Positions 27,704-38,256 of a stretch of DNA of 64,000 nt are shown one piece after another. The notes under the pieces were generated by a model, which was not told the DNA's origin, did no database searches, and worked only from the letters and a program-made list of their open reading frames with translations. Origin of the DNA: Kocuria varians (GTDB lineage: Bacteria; Actinomycetota; Actinomycetes; Actinomycetales; Micrococcaceae); the NCBI RefSeq assembly GCF_006539885.1, contig NZ_BJNW01000005.1, positions 1 to 64,000 of the forward strand. Direction: 5' to 3'. Every line of letters begins with the position of its first letter. The stretch's first letter is position 1. The position numbers were made by a program, and so were the translations under genes.

Positions 27704-29770
27704 TCAGCCGAGCAGCTCTCCGGTCACGGTGTCGATCACCGGTTCCGAGACCGTGCTCTCCCGCGTGCCCAGGGCCTCGGCCACCTTGACCGCCAGCGCC
27801 GGGCCGAAGCCGTTGACCTCCAGGATGTCCTCCGCGGTGGCCTCCTTCAGCTTCTTGACGGAGCCGAAGTGCTTGAGCAGCGCCTTCTGCTTGGCGGGCC
27901 CCAGCCCCGGGATCTCGTCCAGCGCCGAGACCGTCATGGCCTTGGAGCGCTTCTGCCGGTGGAACGTGATGGCGAAGCGGTGCGCCTCGTCCCGCACGCG
28001 CTGCATCAGGAACAGCCCCTCGGAGGCTCGCGGCAGGATCACCGGGAACTCGTCGTCCGGGACCCAGACCTCCTCCAGGCGCTTGGCCAGTCCCACCACG
28101 TGCACGTCCGTGACCCCGAGGTCGTCCAGGGCACGCTGGGCCGCGGCGACCTGGGGCGGACCGCCGTCCACGATCACGAGGTTGGGCGGGTACGCGAACG
28201 CGCGCGACGTCGCGTCCTCGGTGTCCGCCGCGACCTCGCCGGTGCTCACGCCCTTCTCCGCGGCGCGGCGCTGCTGCTCCACGTGCCGGGTGAAGCGGCG
28301 GTGGATCACGTCGTACATCGAGGCGGTGTCGTCCCGGGCGGCCTCCCCGGTGATCGAGAACTTGCGGTACTCGGACTTGCGGGGCAGGCCGTCCTCGAAG
28401 ACCACCATGGACGCGACCACGTTGGTGCCCTGGACGTGGGAGATGTCGTAGCACTCGATGCGCATCAGGGCGTCCGGCAGTCCGAGCGCCTCCTGCAGCT
28501 GCTGCAGTGACGCCGAGCGCGTGGTGAGGTCCCCCGCGCGGCGTGACTTGTGCAGGGCCAGCGCCTGGCGGGCGTTCTCCGCCACCGTCTCGAGCAGCTG
28601 GGCCTTGTCCCCGCGCTGCGGTCGCTGGATGCTCACGTGGGACCCGCGCAGCTCGCTGAGCCACCCGGTCAGCTCGTCCGTTTCGTCCGGTTCGGCGGAG
28701 ACGTAGACCGTGCGCGGGATCGTGTCCTGCCGGTACGCCAGCTCCGAGGTGCGGCGGTGCTGGCCCACGACGTCCTCGCTGCCGCGCGCCGCACTCCTGC
28801 GCCGGGGCGACGCCGGCTGGGCGAGTCCCGACTGCGCCTCGCCGTAGACCTGCTGCAGCAGGTTGGTCATGAGCTCGGCCGTGGTGACGTCCTCGACCTT
28901 CTCCGTGACCCAGCCGCGCTGACCGCGGATCCGCCCGCCGCGCACGTAGAAGACCTGCACGGCGGCCTCGAGCTCGTCCTCGGCGATCGCGAAGAAGTCC
29001 GCGTCCGTGGTGTCCGCGAGGACCACGGTGTTGCGCTCGAACGCCCGCTCGAGGGCGGCGACGTCGTCCCGGCGGGCCGCCGCGGTCTCGAAGTCCATGC
29101 GCTCGGCGGCCTCGTTCATCTGGCGCGTGAGCTCACGGATGTACGGCTTGGCGTGCCCGGCCATGAAGCGGCAGAGGTCGTCCGCGAGCTCGCGGTGGTC
29201 CTCCCGGGAGATCTCCCCCGTGCACGGCGCCGAGCACTTGTCGATGTAGCCGAGAAGGCACGGCCGGCCGCTGCGCTCCGCGCGCTGGAACACGCCCTTG
29301 GTGCACGTGCGCACGGGGAAGACCCGCAGCAGGGCGTCGAGGGTGTCCCGGATGGCCCACGCCTGCGAGTACGGACCGAAGTAGCGGTTGCCGGGCTTCT
29401 TCTCCCCGCGCGTGACCATGGCGCGCGGGACGTCCTCGGACATCGTGACCGCGAGGTACGGGTAGGACTTGTCGTCGCGGTAGGCGATGTTGAACCGCGG
29501 CGCGAACTCCTTGATCCACGTGTACTCGAGCTGCAGGGACTCGAACTCCGAACCCACGACCGTCCACTGCACGGCCGCCGCCGTGGTGACCATGGCGCGA
29601 GTCTTGGGTGCGAGCTGGTGCAGCGGTGCGAAGTACGAGGACAGCCGGTTGCGGAGGTTCTTGGCCTTGCCCACGTAGATGACGCGGCCGTGCTCGTCCC
29701 GGAAGCGGTAGACGCCCGGGTTGGTGGGGATGTCCTGTCGTGCCGGCCTGTAGCTTGCCGGATCAGCCAT
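27704..29770 (-). CDS. uvrC: Excinuclease ABC subunit C
   Basis: UvrC (688 aa) makes both incisions in nucleotide excision repair. Domains in order are the GIY-YIG nuclease ([21 protein letters not shown] near the N-terminus), a UVR motif ([20 protein letters not shown]), the RNase H-like domain ([21 protein letters not shown], then [13 protein letters not shown]) and C-terminal helix-hairpin-helix repeats ([21 protein letters not shown]). GAGGGA lies eight bases before the ATG, which overlaps the acyltransferase stop by 8 nt. uvrA lies two genes upstream in the same run. Confidence 0.97.
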   Translation of the reverse strand: MADPASYRPARQDIPTNPGVYRFRDEHGRVIYVGKAKNLRNRLSSYFAPLHQLAPKTRAMVTTAAAVQWTVVGSEFESLQLEYTWIKEFAPRFNIAYRDDKSYPYLAVTMSEDVPRAMVTRGEKKPGNRYFGPYSQAWAIRDTLDALLRVFPVRTCTKGVFQRAERSGRPCLLGYIDKCSAPCTGEISREDHRELADDLCRFMAGHAKPYIRELTRQMNEAAERMDFETAAARRDDVAALERAFERNTVVLADTTDADFFAIAEDELEAAVQVFYVRGGRIRGQRGWVTEKVEDVTTAELMTNLLQQVYGEAQSGLAQPASPRRRSAARGSEDVVGQHRRTSELAYRQDTIPRTVYVSAEPDETDELTGWLSELRGSHVSIQRPQRGDKAQLLETVAENARQALALHKSRRAGDLTTRSASLQQLQEALGLPDALMRIECYDISHVQGTNVVASMVVFEDGLPRKSEYRKFSITGEAARDDTASMYDVIHRRFTRHVEQQRRAAEKGVSTGEVAADTEDATSRAFAYPPNLVIVDGGPPQVAAAQRALDDLGVTDVHVVGLAKRLEEVWVPDDEFPVILPRASEGLFLMQRVRDEAHRFAITFHRQKRSKAMTVSALDEIPGLGPAKQKALLKHFGSVKKLKEATAEDILEVNGFGPALAVKVAEALGTRESTVSEPVIDTVTGELLG

Positions 29771-30452
29771 TCCCCAGATCCCTCTGGGCCGACGGCGAGA
29801 CGTTGTAGACGTCCTTGCGGGGCTGGCCCGAGAGCCCGGCAATGGTGTCCATGACCTGGGTCACGAGCTCCTTGCGCATGCGCCCGGTCTGCTTCATCCC
29901 CGCGCGGGGGACCTGGATGGGCTCCCCCACGTGCATCTCGAACTTGGCCGGGCGGATCATGGTGGCTCCCGGCGGCTGCAGCCGCTGCGTGCCGATCATG
30001 CCCACCGGGACCACGGGTGCGCCCGTGAGGTATGCGAGGTACGCCACCCCGGAGTGGCCCCGGTAGAGGTAGCCGTCCCGGGAGCGCGTGCCCTCCGGGT
30101 AGATGCCGAAGACCTTGCCTTCCTCCAGGTGCTCCACGGCGGGCTGCAGCGCGGCCACGGACTCGCTCTGCTGTCCGCGGGCCACCGGAATGATGTCGAT
30201 GAACTCGAAGGCCTGACGCATCAGGCGCCCCTTGATCCCCGGACTGTTGACGTACTCGGCCTTGGCGATGAACTTCACCCGCCGGGGCATGAACGCGGAG
30301 ATGATCACCGAGTCCAGGAAGGTGAGGTGGTTGGAGGCGATGATGACGGGCCCGGACTCGGGCAGCCGGTCCACGCCCGTGATCGCCGGACGGCACAGCA
30401 GCTTGAGGGTTCGGGCCACCGTGGCCTTGGTGACGTCGTACTTGGTGATCAT
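29763..30452 (-). CDS. plsC: 1-Acyl-sn-glycerol-3-phosphate acyltransferase (PlsC family)
   Basis: This 229-residue membrane-associated enzyme belongs to the PlsC/LPLAT family, which acylates lysophosphatidic acid in phospholipid synthesis. The catalytic NHxxxxD motif is [13 protein letters not shown] (His about 42), and the glycerol-phosphate-binding motif is [22 protein letters not shown], with PVVPVGMIG downstream. The ATG at 30452 has GGGAG nine bases upstream and follows the HAD gene stop by one base. The exact acyl acceptor is not certain. Confidence 0.88.
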   Translation of the reverse strand: MITKYDVTKATVARTLKLLCRPAITGVDRLPESGPVIIASNHLTFLDSVIISAFMPRRVKFIAKAEYVNSPGIKGRLMRQAFEFIDIIPVARGQQSESVAALQPAVEHLEEGKVFGIYPEGTRSRDGYLYRGHSGVAYLAYLTGAPVVPVGMIGTQRLQPPGATMIRPAKFEMHVGEPIQVPRAGMKQTGRMRKELVTQVMDTIAGLSGQPRKDVYNVSPSAQRDLGNG

Positions 30453-30453
30453 C

Positions 30454-31155
30454 TCAAGCGCTCCCTGCTGCGTCCGTGTATGGCAGGAGCAAGTGTGCCA
30501 AATCACGGGGCTCCCGGGCGAGCGCGGCACACTGGCCCTCCAGCTCTCCGGGCTGGGCGAAGCCCCAGGCGACCCCGATGCAGTCGATGCCGTTGCTCTG
30601 GGCGCCCTCGGCGTCGTAGCTCCGGTCCCCCACCATGACGGTGCGCGCCGGGTCCGGGGGCACGGCACCCAGGCGGTGCAGCGCCTCCGCGATGATCGCG
30701 GGCTTGTCGTGCAGGGCGTTGCCCCCGGACGAGGGCGCGGCGAGGTCGTCCGCGGCGCCGGCCACGGTCTCGACGTAGTCCGTCAACCCGAAGCGCTCCA
30801 CGACCCGCACGGCGATCCGCTCCGGCTTCTGGGTGGCCACGGCCTGCCGCACCCCGCGCTGCGCGAGGGACCGCAGGACGTCCATAATCCCCGGGTACAC
30901 GCGGGTTCGCTCGAGGCCCTCCGTGAGGTAGCCGGATCGGTACACCGAGACGACCTGCGGGATCTGGCCCTCGGGGACGTCCGTAAAACGGCGCAGGGAC
31001 TCCCCGATGGGCGGTCCCACGAAGCGCTCCAGGTTCTCCGGGGCCTCGAAGCCGCACGTCCACAGCGCCTCGGCGATGCCCTCCGTGATGGCTCCCGCGG
31101 GATCCAGGACGGTGCCGTCCAGGTCCCAGAGCACCACGGGCCGCTGCGCGGTCAC
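30454..31155 (-). CDS. HAD-superfamily hydrolase (Gph-like phosphatase)
   Basis: The 233-residue protein is a HAD phosphatase with a cap domain. Motif I is [13 protein letters not shown] (nucleophile Asp11, acid/base Asp13), motif II lies in AVATQKPE, and motif IV is [18 protein letters not shown]. It resembles phosphoglycolate phosphatases; the true substrate may be another small phosphate ester. Its GTG start overlaps the uvrA stop by 4 nt (GTGA), and it is followed after one base by the acyltransferase, so it is a tightly coupled member of the uvrA operon. Confidence 0.85.
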   Translation of the reverse strand: MTAQRPVVLWDLDGTVLDPAGAITEGIAEALWTCGFEAPENLERFVGPPIGESLRRFTDVPEGQIPQVVSVYRSGYLTEGLERTRVYPGIMDVLRSLAQRGVRQAVATQKPERIAVRVVERFGLTDYVETVAGAADDLAAPSSGGNALHDKPAIIAEALHRLGAVPPDPARTVMVGDRSYDAEGAQSNGIDCIGVAWGFAQPGELEGQCAALAREPRDLAHLLLPYTDAAGSA

Positions 31156-34100
31156 GAGGACTTCCCCGCCGTCACGGGCTGAGCGCCCAGGCGGGCAGCC
31201 TCGGCGTGGGCCGCCTCGCGCGCGGCGGAGTGCTCGAGCACCTCGCGGAGGAACTGGCCGGTGAAGCTGTCCTCGTTGCGTGCGACCTGTTCCGGCGTGC
31301 CCTGCGCGACCACCGTTCCGCCGCCGGAGCCGCCGTTGGGGCCGAGGTCCACGATCCAGTCCGCGGACTTCACGACGTCCAGGTTGTGCTCGATGGTCAT
31401 CACGCTGTTGCCCTTGTCCACGAGGCTCTGCAGCACCATGAGCAGCTTGCGGATGTCCTCGAAGTGCAGGCCCGTGGTGGGCTCGTCCAGCACGTAGATG
31501 GTGCGGCCGTTGGCGCGCTTCTGCAGCTCCGCGGCGAGCTTGACGCGCTGCGCCTCACCGCCGGAGAGCGTGGTGGCGGGCTGCCCCAGGCGCACGTAGC
31601 CGAGTCCCACCTCCACGAGCGTGTTCAGGTAGCGCGCGATCGCGGTGAACGGCGCGAAGAACTCCGCCGCCTCCTCGATGGGCATGTCCAGCACCTCGGC
31701 GATGTTCTTGCCCTTGTAGTGCACCTCCAGGGTCTCCCGGTTGTAGCGTGCGCCCTTGCACACCTCGCACGGGACGTAGACGTCCGGCAGGAAGTTCATC
31801 TCGATCTTCAGCGTGCCGTCCCCGGAGCACGCCTCGCAGCGCCCGCCCTTGACGTTGAAGGAGAACCGGCCCTGCTGGTACCCGCGCATCTTGGCCTCCT
31901 GCGTCTCCGCGAAGAGCTTGCGGATCCGGTCGAAGACTCCCGTGTAGGTCGCGGGGTTCGAGCGCGGGGTGCGTCCGATGGGGCTCTGGTCCACGTGCAC
32001 GACCTTGTCCAGGTGCTCCAGGCCGTCGATCCGGCGGTGGCGGCCCGGGACCTGCTTGGCGCCGTTGAGCTGGTTGGCGAGGCTCGTGTAGAGGATGTCG
32101 TTGACGAGCGTGGACTTGCCGGAGCCGGACACGCCCGTGACGGCCACGAAGACGCCCAGCGGGAAGTCCACGGTGAGGTTCTGCAGGTTGTTCTCCCGCG
32201 CCCCGACCACGGTCAGCTGCCGCTTCTTGTCGATGGGACGGCGCTTCTGGGGCACCTCGATGAGTCGGCGGCCCGTGAGGTAGTCCGCGGTGATGGACTC
32301 GCGGTTCTCGAGCAGCTCCTCGTAGGTGCCGGAGTGGACGACGTCGCCGCCGTGCACGCCGGCGCCCGGCCCCACGTCCACGACCCAGTCGGCCTCGCGC
32401 ATGGTGTCCTCGTCGTGCTCGACGACGATGAGCGTGTTGCCCATGTCCCGCAGCCGCAGCAGCGTGTCGATGAGCCGTCGGTTGTCACGCTGGTGCAGGC
32501 CGATGGACGGCTCGTCCAGGACGTAGAGCACGCCCACGAGGCCTGCGCCGATCTGCGTGGCGAGCCGGATCCGCTGCGCCTCGCCGCCGGAGAGGGTGGC
32601 CGCGGCGCGCTCGAGGTTGAGGTAGTCGAGCCCGACGTCGATCAGGAACGTCAGGCGCGCCACGATCTCCTTGAGCACCTGGTCACCGATCTTCGACTCG
32701 CGGCGGTCCAGGTCCAGCTGCTCGAAGAACGTGAGGGAGTCCCGCATGGGCAGCCGCGTGGCCTCCGCGATGTTCTTCCCGCCCACGGTCACCCCGAGAA
32801 TGGTGGGGTTCAGCCGGGCGCCGCCGCACTCGGGGCACGCCACCTGGCGCATGTACTGCTCGTAGCGGTCCTTGGCGTGGTCCGACTCCGTTTCCTCGTG
32901 CTTGCGCTTGATGTAGCCGAAGACGCCCTCGAAGCCCTGCGTGTAGCGGCGTTCGCGCCCCCACCGGTTGCGGTAGGCCACGGTGACCTTGTAGTCCTTG
33001 CCGTGCAGCACGGCCTTGCGCGCCTTGGCCGGGAGGTCCTTCCAGGGGGTGACGAGGTCGAAGCCGACCTCCTCCCCCAGACCCGCGAGCAGCCGGTTCC
33101 AGTAGTCGCTCGTGGCCTTGCCCAGGGACCACGGGGCGATCGCGCCCTCCACGAGGGAGAGGTCCGGGTTGGGGACCACGAGGTCCTCGTCCACCTCCAA
33201 GCGGGAGCCGATGCCGTCGCACTCGGGGCACGCGCCGAACGGTGCGTTGAAGGAGAAGGAGCGGGGCTCGATCTCGTCCGTCTGCAGGGGGTGCTCGTTG
33301 GGGCACGCGAGGTGCTCGGAGAAGGTGCGCCGGGCCTCGGGCCACGGCGACTGCTCACCCTCGCGCGGCACGAGCTCCACGACCACGCGGCCGTTGGCGA
33401 GGTTCAGCGCGGTCTCCACCGAGTCCGTGAGGCGCTGCCGGGCGTCCGGCTTGGCCGTGAGACGGTCCACCACGACGTCGATGGTGTGCTTGTACTGCTT
33501 CTTGAGCTTGGGGGCGTCCTCGAGCTGGACGGTCTCGCCGTCCACCACGGCGCGCGCGTAGCCCTGCTGGCTCAGCTGCTGGAAGAGGTCCTGGAACTCG
33601 CCCTTGCGGCCCTTGACCACGGGCGCGAGCACCATGAAGCGCGTGCGCTCGGGCAGCTCGAGGAGCTGGTCCACGATCTGCTGCGGGGTCTGCTTGGTGA
33701 TGGGCTCGCCGCACACCGGGCAGTGGGGGTGGCCGATGCGCGCCCAGAGCAGGCGCATGTAGTCGTAGATCTCGGTGATGGTGCCCACCGTGGAGCGCGG
33801 GTTGCGGGAGGTGGACTTCTGGTCGATCGACACCGCCGGGGAGAGGCCCTCGATGAAGTCGACGTCCGGCTTGTCCACCCGCCCCAGGAACATGCGCGCG
33901 TACGAGGACAGGGACTCCACGTAGCGGCGCTGGCCCTCCGCGAAGATGGTGTCGAACGCGAGGGAGGACTTCCCTGACCCGGACAGTCCCGTGAACACGA
34001 CCATGGAGTCGCGCGGGATGGTGAGGTCCACGTTCTTCAGGTTGTGCTCGCGCGCACCCTGCACCACGATCTCCGTGAGGTCCGAGACCCCGGAGGCGCG

Positions 34101-34184
34101 GGTCTTCGGGGCGTGCTCGTGGGCCGTGCGCTCGGCGAGCACGGACGTGGACGGGGCATCGGATGAGGGGTTTCGCTCTGACAC
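31152..34184 (-). CDS. uvrA: Excinuclease ABC subunit A
   Basis: UvrA (1010 aa) is the damage-recognition ATPase of nucleotide excision repair. It has two ABC modules, with Walker [13 protein letters not shown] near the N-terminus and [12 protein letters not shown] in the second half, signatures [14 protein letters not shown] and [14 protein letters not shown], and zinc-finger cysteines in HCPVCGEP and CEACSGDG...CEVC. The frame is open upstream, but the GTG at 34184 is preceded by TAGAGT exactly seven bases away, matching the leaderless pattern seen at other genes here. It heads the run uvrA-HAD-plsC-uvrC. Confidence 0.97.
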   Translation of the reverse strand: MSERNPSSDAPSTSVLAERTAHEHAPKTRASGVSDLTEIVVQGAREHNLKNVDLTIPRDSMVVFTGLSGSGKSSLAFDTIFAEGQRRYVESLSSYARMFLGRVDKPDVDFIEGLSPAVSIDQKSTSRNPRSTVGTITEIYDYMRLLWARIGHPHCPVCGEPITKQTPQQIVDQLLELPERTRFMVLAPVVKGRKGEFQDLFQQLSQQGYARAVVDGETVQLEDAPKLKKQYKHTIDVVVDRLTAKPDARQRLTDSVETALNLANGRVVVELVPREGEQSPWPEARRTFSEHLACPNEHPLQTDEIEPRSFSFNAPFGACPECDGIGSRLEVDEDLVVPNPDLSLVEGAIAPWSLGKATSDYWNRLLAGLGEEVGFDLVTPWKDLPAKARKAVLHGKDYKVTVAYRNRWGRERRYTQGFEGVFGYIKRKHEETESDHAKDRYEQYMRQVACPECGGARLNPTILGVTVGGKNIAEATRLPMRDSLTFFEQLDLDRRESKIGDQVLKEIVARLTFLIDVGLDYLNLERAAATLSGGEAQRIRLATQIGAGLVGVLYVLDEPSIGLHQRDNRRLIDTLLRLRDMGNTLIVVEHDEDTMREADWVVDVGPGAGVHGGDVVHSGTYEELLENRESITADYLTGRRLIEVPQKRRPIDKKRQLTVVGARENNLQNLTVDFPLGVFVAVTGVSGSGKSTLVNDILYTSLANQLNGAKQVPGRHRRIDGLEHLDKVVHVDQSPIGRTPRSNPATYTGVFDRIRKLFAETQEAKMRGYQQGRFSFNVKGGRCEACSGDGTLKIEMNFLPDVYVPCEVCKGARYNRETLEVHYKGKNIAEVLDMPIEEAAEFFAPFTAIARYLNTLVEVGLGYVRLGQPATTLSGGEAQRVKLAAELQKRANGRTIYVLDEPTTGLHFEDIRKLLMVLQSLVDKGNSVMTIEHNLDVVKSADWIVDLGPNGGSGGGTVVAQGTPEQVARNEDSFTGQFLREVLEHSAAREAAHAEAARLGAQPVTAGKSS

Positions 34185-34191
34185 GGCTGCC

Positions 34192-34197
34192 ACTCTA
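34192..34197 (-). promoter_or_regulatory. -10 box of a leaderless promoter (uvrA)
   Basis: TAGAGT on the minus strand ends seven bases before the uvrA GTG, so the transcript should begin at the start codon. No Shine-Dalgarno is visible. Confidence 0.6.
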
Positions 34198-34256
34198 GTG
34201 CCTGCCTCCGACACGCTCTGCGGCCTCGGGGACGAAATCAGCGCTGCGCGCAGCAC

Positions 34257-34287
34257 GGCGGCGTCGTCCTCAGCGAACGACGCCGCC
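34257..34287 (-). terminator. Terminator downstream of the MFS exporter gene
   Basis: GGCGGCGTCGT and ACGACGCCGCC form a perfect 11-bp stem with a 9-nt loop, three bases beyond the stop codon of the MFS gene and upstream of the uvrA promoter. Confidence 0.65.
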
Positions 34288-34290
34288 GCG

Positions 34291-36231
34291 TCAGGCGCGG
34301 TGCCGACCCTGCCGGGGCGCGCCGTCGTCCTCGGACCGTCCCGACGGCTCGTCCTCAGACGCAGCCGACACACCGTGCGCTGCGGGTCCGTCGGCCGCCG
34401 TGCTCGACGTGGGAGCGGACGCGGCCTGCGCTCGCGTGGCCGGGGCCTCCGCGGCCTGGCCGGGCGCCGTCGTCAGCTGCGCCGTGTCCGCCCGGTGGAC
34501 GGCACGCGGCGCCATCGCCGCCTCGCCGCGCTGCTCGTCCGGGGAGCGCCGCAGCCCGGAGGCGCGGGCGTCCACCACCGGGATCTGGCCGGTCTCCGCC
34601 TGCTGCATCCGCAGTCCGGCCGCCGCCACGGGGTCCACGCTGCGCTGCACCACGGTGATCTCGCCGGTCACGGGGTCCACCTCCGCGACGTCCACCGTGG
34701 TGCGCAGCGGCGTCTCGACCATGAGCAGAACGCACGCCAGGGTCACGAGGGACGCGATGCCGGCCACGAGGAAGAGCAGCCCCGTGCCGGTGCCGTACGC
34801 CTCGCGCACCGCCTCCAGCACCGCGGGCGGCAGGCTCGAGAGGTCGAAGGAGGCGGCGTCGGGAACCGCCGAGGAGTCCATGCCGTGCTCGGCCGCGAAG
34901 GCCGTCAGCTGCGTGGAGAGGTGGCGCGTGAGCAGGGCACCGAACACGGAGACGGCCACCGCACCGCCCACCGTGCGGAAGAACGCGACCGCCGAGGACG
35001 CCGCTCCCATGTCCTTGAGCCCCACGGTGTTCTGCACCGCGAGCACGAGGTTCTGGTTCAGCGTGCCCACGCCCAGACCCACGAGGCAGATGAAGATGCC
35101 CACGAGCCACGCCGGGGTGTCGTGGTTCAGCTGCGCCGCGAGGAACAGGCCCACCGTGAGGACCACTCCGCCGCCGATCAGCACGCGCTTCCACCGGCCG
35201 TAGCGGGTGATCAGCTGCCCGGCGACCATCGAGCCCAGGAAGGACCCCACGACCTGCGGCAGCATGAGCATGCCGGACTCCGTGGGCGTGTAGCCCTGGC
35301 CGAGCTGGAAGTACTGGCCCATGTAGGTGGTGGAGGCGAACATCGCGCCGCCCGTGGCGATGGCCGCGATGATCGCGAGCACCGTGGTGCGCTCCGTGAT
35401 GACGTTCAGGGGCATGGTCGGCTCGCTCGCGCGGCGCTCCACCGCGATGAACGCGAGGGTCCCCAGCACCGTGAGGACGATCAGCGCGATCGACTCCCAC
35501 GAGGTCCACTCGAAGAGCTTGCCCGCGAAGGAGACCCACAGCAGCAGCCCGGAGGTTGCCACGGCCAGCAGCGCCATGCCCAGGACGTCGACCTTCGGGG
35601 CCTGCTTACGCTCCACCTCCTTCACATGCAGCGTGCGCACGATCAGCACGGCGGCGAGGACCGAGAGCGGAACCGGGATCAGGAAGCACCAGCGCCACCC
35701 GAACGCATCCACGATCAGTCCACCGAGCAGCGGTCCCACGGACGTGGCCACGGCCATGACCGCACCCATGTACCCCGCGTAGCGGCCGCGTTCCCGCGGC
35801 GGGATGATCGTGCCCAGGATCGTCTGGGAGAGTGCCGCCAGGCCGCCCATGCCCACGCCCTGGATCACGCGCGCCACCACGAGCATGCTGATCGAGCCCG
35901 AGAGACCCGCGGCGGCCGATCCGACCACGAAGACCGCGATGGTGATCAGCAGCAGCTTCTTCTTGTCGAAGAGGTCCGCGAGCTTGCCCCACACGGGCGT
36001 GGTGACGGCGTTGGCGAGCAGCGTGCCCGTGACGGTCCAGGACAGGGCCGTCTGGTCACCGCCCAGGTCCGCCATGATCACCGGCAGCGCGGTGCCGATG
36101 ATGGTCAGCGTCATCATGGCCATGAAGAACGCCGCGAGGATGCCGGTCAGGGCGCGCAGGACGTCGCGGTGCTCCTGCTCCGGGGTCCGTTGCGTGCGCG
36201 TGCTGCGAGTCGGGTCCTGGGCTGTTGTCAC
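34291..36231 (-). CDS. MFS multidrug exporter, DHA2 (EmrB/QacA) family
   Basis: The 646-residue protein is a 14-helix proton-driven exporter. The DHA2 marks are the first helix [39 protein letters not shown] after helix 2 (motif A), [21 protein letters not shown], and [30 protein letters not shown] (motif C region, written here in parts: [10 protein letters not shown] and [10 protein letters not shown]). After the last helix comes a tail of about 130 residues rich in Ala, Thr and Gln and probably cytoplasmic and disordered. The GTG at 36231 has GAGAGGAAA upstream. It is divergent from the hydrolase gene. No regulator gene adjoins it; the substrate is unknown. Confidence 0.88.
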   Translation of the reverse strand: MTTAQDPTRSTRTQRTPEQEHRDVLRALTGILAAFFMAMMTLTIIGTALPVIMADLGGDQTALSWTVTGTLLANAVTTPVWGKLADLFDKKKLLLITIAVFVVGSAAAGLSGSISMLVVARVIQGVGMGGLAALSQTILGTIIPPRERGRYAGYMGAVMAVATSVGPLLGGLIVDAFGWRWCFLIPVPLSVLAAVLIVRTLHVKEVERKQAPKVDVLGMALLAVATSGLLLWVSFAGKLFEWTSWESIALIVLTVLGTLAFIAVERRASEPTMPLNVITERTTVLAIIAAIATGGAMFASTTYMGQYFQLGQGYTPTESGMLMLPQVVGSFLGSMVAGQLITRYGRWKRVLIGGGVVLTVGLFLAAQLNHDTPAWLVGIFICLVGLGVGTLNQNLVLAVQNTVGLKDMGAASSAVAFFRTVGGAVAVSVFGALLTRHLSTQLTAFAAEHGMDSSAVPDAASFDLSSLPPAVLEAVREAYGTGTGLLFLVAGIASLVTLACVLLMVETPLRTTVDVAEVDPVTGEITVVQRSVDPVAAAGLRMQQAETGQIPVVDARASGLRRSPDEQRGEAAMAPRAVHRADTAQLTTAPGQAAEAPATRAQAASAPTSSTAADGPAAHGVSAASEDEPSGRSEDDGAPRQGRHRA

Positions 36232-36512
36232 GGATGGGTTTCCTCTCGGCGCACCAGGTCCTCCGCCGGGCACCCCGGCACGGTGGCGAGGAGCGCGAGG
36301 ACGCTGACCTTCGACGTGGCCAGCTCCCCCGTCACGCCCGCTCCCACGGGAGTGGGCAGCGGCTACGAGGGTGGGAGGCGCCCGCCCGGCTCAGATGTTT
36401 CACGCAACTATATGTCTGCACCCGTGGGCCGTCCACGGCACCCACGGGGTCATCTGCGCCACATCTCGCGCATGGCGGACGGGGGTCGTTCGCCCGCCCG
36501 CAACGTCGCGTT

Positions 36513-36518
36513 TAGACT
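36513..36518 (+). promoter_or_regulatory. -10 box of a leaderless promoter (hydrolase gene)
   Basis: TAGACT ends seven bases before the ATG at 36526, with no ribosome-binding site, predicting a leaderless transcript for the hydrolase-symporter pair. Confidence 0.65.
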
Positions 36519-36525
36519 CTCTGCC

Positions 36526-37182
36526 ATGATCGCTACCCAGACCGAGGTCACGGAACTCACCGACATCACCATTCGGCGGATCTCCGTGAGTGACATGGAC
36601 AACAACGTGTACCTGCTGACCTCCAAGAAGGAGGGCACCCAGGTGCTCATCGACGCCGCGGACGACCCCCGCGCCATCGCCGGCATGGTCGCCGCGGGCT
36701 CGGGAGACTGCTCCGACTGGGCCAACCTGCAGCTGATCATCACCACGCACTCCCACTGGGACCACGTGCGCGCCCTCGAGGAGGTCGCCACCCACTCCGA
36801 GGCCATGACGGCGTGCGGCGCCGCGGACGAGAACGACATCGCCGTGCCCATGGACCTCACGTTCGACAACGGCGACACCGCAGAGCTCGACGGCTTCGAG
36901 CTGGAGATCGTCGAGCTGCGGGGCCACACCCCCGGCTCCATCGCGGTGGTCTACCGGGACCCGCACGGCCCGGCGCACATCTTCACCGGCGACTCCCTCT
37001 TCCCCGGCGGGCTCGGCAAGACCGAGTCCCCCGAGGCGTTCGAGCAGCTCTACGCGGACGTCACCGAGCGCATCTTCGACCGCTTCGACGACGACACCGT
37101 GATCCACCCCGGCCACGGCGCGCCGACCACCCTGGGCGCCGAGCGCCCGCACCTGCGGGAGTGGCAGGAACGCGGCTGGTGA
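36526..37182 (+). CDS. Metallo-beta-lactamase-fold hydrolase
   Basis: The 218-residue protein is a compact metallo-beta-lactamase-fold hydrolase of the glyoxalase II-like group. Metal ligands are visible in ITTHSHWDHVRAL (HxHxDH), ELRGHTPGSIAVV, IFTGDSLFPGG and VIHPGHGAPTT. The substrate is unknown; thioester hydrolysis is common in this group. A homologue next to uvrA is a conserved arrangement in Actinobacteria, though here the MFS gene lies between. Its stop overlaps the GTG of the symporter gene by 4 nt. Confidence 0.88.
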   Translation: MIATQTEVTELTDITIRRISVSDMDNNVYLLTSKKEGTQVLIDAADDPRAIAGMVAAGSGDCSDWANLQLIITTHSHWDHVRALEEVATHSEAMTACGAADENDIAVPMDLTFDNGDTAELDGFELEIVELRGHTPGSIAVVYRDPHGPAHIFTGDSLFPGGLGKTESPEAFEQLYADVTERIFDRFDDDTVIHPGHGAPTTLGAERPHLREWQERGW

Positions 37183-38171
37183 GCGCTCCGGAGGCTTCCA
37201 CCGGGCACGACGCCGCCGCGCGCGGCTCCGAGGACCGCGCCGCCTACGTCGCGGTGCTGGTCTTCCCCGTCCTCGTCCTGCTGGGCGGTCTCGTGGGCTA
37301 CGTCTTCGCCCCGACCGTGCACCAGGCGGTCTCCTGGACGAACCCGCTGCTGGGGCTCGTGATGTTCGGCATGGGACTGACCCTGCGCCCGGCGGACTTC
37401 GCTCTGGTGGTCAAGCGCCCGGTCCCGATCGTCGTGGGCGTGCTCGCGCAGTACGTCGTGATGCCAGGCGTCGCCGTGCTCGTGAGCTGGGCGCTGCAGC
37501 TGCCGCCGGAGATCGCGGCGGGTGTGGTCCTCGTGGGCTGCGCGCCCGGTGGCACGGCCTCGAACGTGGTCTCCTACCTCGCCCGCGGAGACGTGGCGGT
37601 CTCCGTGACCATGACGTCCATCTCCACGCTGCTCGCCCCCGTGCTCACTCCCCTGCTGACCCTGTGGCTCGCCGGTTCCTACATGCCGCTCAACGGTGGC
37701 TCCATGGCGAAGTCCATCGCCATGGTGGTGCTGCTGCCCGTTCTGCTCGGACTCGTGGTGCGTCTCGTCCTGCCCCGCGTGGTGGCCCGGCTGCTGCCGG
37801 TGCTGCCGTGGATCTCGGTCGTGGGCATCGCCGTGATCGTGGCCATCGTGGTCTCCGGTTCCGCCGACAAGATCGTCCAGGCCGGGCTGCTCGTGCTCGC
37901 GGCCGTGGCGATTCACAACCTCCTCGGACTGCTTCTGGGGTGGACCGTGGGACGCGTGACCGGCCAGCCCGCTCCCGTCCGGCGGACCACCGCCGTCGAG
38001 GTGGGCATGCAGAACTCCGGTCTCGCGGCGGGGCTCGCCGCCCAGTACATGTCCCCGGTCGCGGCCCTTCCCGGCGCCGTGTTCTCGGTGTGGCACAACC
38101 TCTCCGGCGCGGTCTTCGCGCTGCTGTGCCGTCGCGTGGACGCCCGCGCGGCACGCCGGCTCGACGCCTGA
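37179..38171 (+). CDS. Bile acid:sodium symporter (BASS) family transporter
   Basis: This 330-residue membrane protein has nine to ten hydrophobic segments and the BASS-family signatures VLVGCAPGGTASNVVSYLAR (with the sodium-site region) and EVGMQNSGLAAGLA. Bacterial members carry organic anions such as pantoate, keto acids or bile acids by sodium coupling. The start is a GTG overlapping the hydrolase stop (GTGA), so the two are translationally coupled, suggesting an imported compound that the hydrolase processes; this is inference. The N-terminal 22 residues are hydrophilic. Confidence 0.88.
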   Translation: MSAPEASTGHDAAARGSEDRAAYVAVLVFPVLVLLGGLVGYVFAPTVHQAVSWTNPLLGLVMFGMGLTLRPADFALVVKRPVPIVVGVLAQYVVMPGVAVLVSWALQLPPEIAAGVVLVGCAPGGTASNVVSYLARGDVAVSVTMTSISTLLAPVLTPLLTLWLAGSYMPLNGGSMAKSIAMVVLLPVLLGLVVRLVLPRVVARLLPVLPWISVVGIAVIVAIVVSGSADKIVQAGLLVLAAVAIHNLLGLLLGWTVGRVTGQPAPVRRTTAVEVGMQNSGLAAGLAAQYMSPVAALPGAVFSVWHNLSGAVFALLCRRVDARAARRLDA

Positions 38172-38243
38172 CCCGCCCGGCCGCGCGGCGTCGTCGTCCC
38201 GAACTCCTCGTCAGGGACCCGTCAGGGTGTCGGAGCCGACCGA

Positions 38244-38249
38244 TAGGCT
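38244..38249 (+). promoter_or_regulatory. -10 box of a leaderless promoter (helicase gene)
   Basis: TAGGCT ends seven bases before the ATG at 38257, with no Shine-Dalgarno, again predicting a leaderless mRNA. Confidence 0.6.
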
Positions 38250-38256
38250 GGCCGGG

